Part shown: positions 62,712-64,000 of the stretch, piece after piece | Layout: each line of letters starts with the position of its first letter | Numbering within the stretch: the first letter of the stretch is position 1 | Assembly: GCA_037200045.1 (NCBI GenBank) | Contig: JBBCHM010000002.1 | Coordinates: 496,001 to 560,000 of the forward strand | Length of the DNA stretch: 64,000 bases | Direction: 5' to 3' | Origin: Rhizomicrobium sp. | GTDB lineage: Bacteria > Pseudomonadota > Alphaproteobacteria > Micropepsales > Micropepsaceae | Made by a program: the position numbers and the translations under genes | Notes under the pieces: generated by a model | The model's database searches: none | Told to the model about the DNA's origin: nothing | The model's input: the letters and a program-made list of their open reading frames with translations, nothing else

Positions 62712-64000
62712 ATGCAACTTTTGATGAGAGCCGGCTTCCGATTGGGTCTGGTGGCGCTGGCGGTCCTGGTCGCGGCCTGCACCACGGTGGAACCGGTGGA
62801 TGCCCATCGCCGCACGGGGCATCACGCGCCGGCGCCGCCCAAACCCAAGATCGACCCCCAGGACGTCAAATTCGCCCAGTTCGTCGCCGACTTCCGCGTG
62901 ACCGCGCTCGCCGCCGGGATCACGCCCGCGACCTATGACGCGGCGATGGGCGGCCTCAAGCGCAGCGACAAGATCGAGGCCCTGACCGAGGCGCAGCCGG
63001 AATTCGTCAAGCAGGTGTGGACCTATCTCGACACCGCCGCCTCGCCGCGCCGCGTCGCCGACGGACGGGCCGCGCTGGCGTCGCAGGCGGCGGCGCTGGC
63101 GACGATCGAAGCGAAATACGGCGTGCCGAAGGAGATCCTGGTCTCGATCTGGGGCAACGAGACCGATTTCGGCGGCGCGCTCGGCGGCTTCAACATCTTC
63201 CAGGCGCTGGCGACGCTCGCCTATGACGGGCCGCGCGCCGATTTCGGCCGCACCGAACTGCTCGATGCGCTGAAGATGATGCAGCAGGAGAAGCTCGATC
63301 CGGGCCAGATGGTCGCGTCCTGGGCCGGCGCCTTCGGCCAGCTTCAGATGCTGCCCTCGACCTTCCTCAAAAGCGCGGTCGACGGCGACGGCGACGGCAG
63401 GCGCGACCTGTGGCACTCCGCGCCCGACGCGCTGGCGAGCGCGGCGGTGGAGGTGTCGACCGATGGCTGGCAGCGCGGCCGCGTCTGGGGCTATGAGGTG
63501 AAACTGCCGGCGAACTTCGCCTATGAGATGGCGGACGGCGATTCGACCAAGCCGGTCGCGGATTGGAGCAAGCTCGGCGTGACCACCGCGATGGGCGCTG
63601 CCCTGCCGGCGAACACCGAAGCCGGCGCGATCTATCTGCCCGCCGGGGCGCGCGGGCCGGCGTTCCTGACGTTCGGCAATTTCAAGGTGATCTTGAAATA
63701 CAACAACGCCGCGTCCTATGCGCTGGCGGTGTGCTATCTCGCCGATCTGATCGCCGGCCGCCCCGCCATCGTCGCGTCCTGGCCGCGCGACGAGGAGCCC
63801 CTGTCGCATGACGAGCGCATCGCGCTGCAGAACGGACTGACCAAGCTCGGCTACAATCCCGGCAAGATCGACGGCGTCATCGGACACGACGGCAAGGCGG
63901 CACTTAGGCTCTGGCAGAAGGCGCACGCCCTGCCCGCCGACGGGTTTCCGACCATGGGCGTCCTGGCGCAGATCCTGACCGAAGCGAAGAGCAAGGGGCT
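62712..64000 (+). CDS. Lytic murein transglycosylase lipoprotein (MltB family), C-terminus outside the window
   Basis: The first 429 codons are inside the window and the frame stays open to the right edge. A lipoprotein signal ends in VLVAAC, lipidated Cys at residue 23 (from ATG 62712; ATG 62724 would be in frame too). The SLT_2/MltB domain spans about 50-340, with the catalytic Glu in [20 protein letters not shown] (about 145-164), the [20 protein letters not shown] segment and [21 protein letters not shown] peptidoglycan-binding domain (about 370-425) has [20 protein letters not shown]. It cleaves glycan strands to anhydro-muropeptides at the outer membrane, feeding the recycling genes seen at 8.6-12.3 kb. 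Confidence 0.92.
   Translation, partial: MQLLMRAGFRLGLVALAVLVAACTTVEPVDAHRRTGHHAPAPPKPKIDPQDVKFAQFVADFRVTALAAGITPATYDAAMGGLKRSDKIEALTEAQPEFVKQVWTYLDTAASPRRVADGRAALASQAAALATIEAKYGVPKEILVSIWGNETDFGGALGGFNIFQALATLAYDGPRADFGRTELLDALKMMQQEKLDPGQMVASWAGAFGQLQMLPSTFLKSAVDGDGDGRRDLWHSAPDALASAAVEVSTDGWQRGRVWGYEVKLPANFAYEMADGDSTKPVADWSKLGVTTAMGAALPANTEAGAIYLPAGARGPAFLTFGNFKVILKYNNAASYALAVCYLADLIAGRPAIVASWPRDEEPLSHDERIALQNGLTKLGYNPGKIDGVIGHDGKAALRLWQKAHALPADGFPTMGVLAQILTEAKSKG

Overview
The window looks like chromosomal DNA of a free-living, GC-rich alphaproteobacterium. Third codon positions are almost all G or C. Alphaproteobacterial signatures include a split PntA (alpha1/alpha2), a tiny aa3-type cytochrome oxidase subunit IV, the GapR / N-formylglutamate amidohydrolase-DUF1244 / DUF1036 / pyruvate kinase block, a giant cyclic beta-1,2-glucan synthase (NdvB) and zinc-free ribosomal protein L36. 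A relative of Rhizomicrobium/Micropepsaceae is a guess from gene content, not a measurement. No rRNA, tRNA or CRISPR array was found.

Layout. 1-5.0 kb: two secreted low-complexity proteins (the first cut by the window edge), an O-methyltransferase carrying an in-frame 3 x 39-bp repeat, a VOC protein, an AraC regulator, a CBS protein and a Na+/H+ antiporter. 5.1-6.4 kb: an IS110-family insertion sequence inside an intergenic palindromic repeat; its left end encodes a recognisable bridge RNA whose guide loops match both its own ends and the interrupted repeat. 6.5-8.5 kb: universal stress protein and zinc alcohol dehydrogenase behind an FNR/FixK-type box. 8.6-12.3 kb: a peptidoglycan-recycling group (LD-carboxypeptidase, Mpl-type ligase, MFS permease). 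12.3-20.2 kb: mixed housekeeping genes (SDR, GIY-YIG, Dus, membrane LuxR regulator with DUF4199 partner, FKBP, YdcF, acyl-CoA dehydrogenase, GH25). 20.3-25.8 kb: a TetR/TetX-like pair with twin operators, an EthA-like Baeyer-Villiger monooxygenase and a patatin. 26-37 kb: surface sugar genes (UDP-sugar epimerase, NdvB, PseC-type aminotransferase). 37-42.4 kb: DUF1275, AraC, and a proton-translocating transhydrogenase operon with an extra membrane gene inside it, headed by cytochrome oxidase subunit IV. 42.5-48.1 kb: hydrolase, thioesterase, DUF2332, retropepsin-PDZ protein and a sigma-54 type response regulator. 48.1-52.2 kb: GapR, an amidohydrolase-DUF1244 fusion, DUF1036 and pyruvate kinase. 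52.2-54.8 kb: a second TetR module (aldo/keto reductase and SDR) with related twin operators. 55.0-57.6 kb: an ArsR operon with a long palindromic operator, then an A/T-richer two-gene insert encoding a HipA-like kinase and an unrecognised partner. 57.6-62.4 kb: glycolate oxidase glcDEF and a TPR protein. 62.4-64 kb: rpmJ and a lytic transglycosylase cut by the right edge.

Three families of intergenic palindromic repeats (called A, B and C here) are scattered through the window. The IS110 element has used one A repeat as its target. Two other A repeats sit between the genes of the glycolate oxidase operon.
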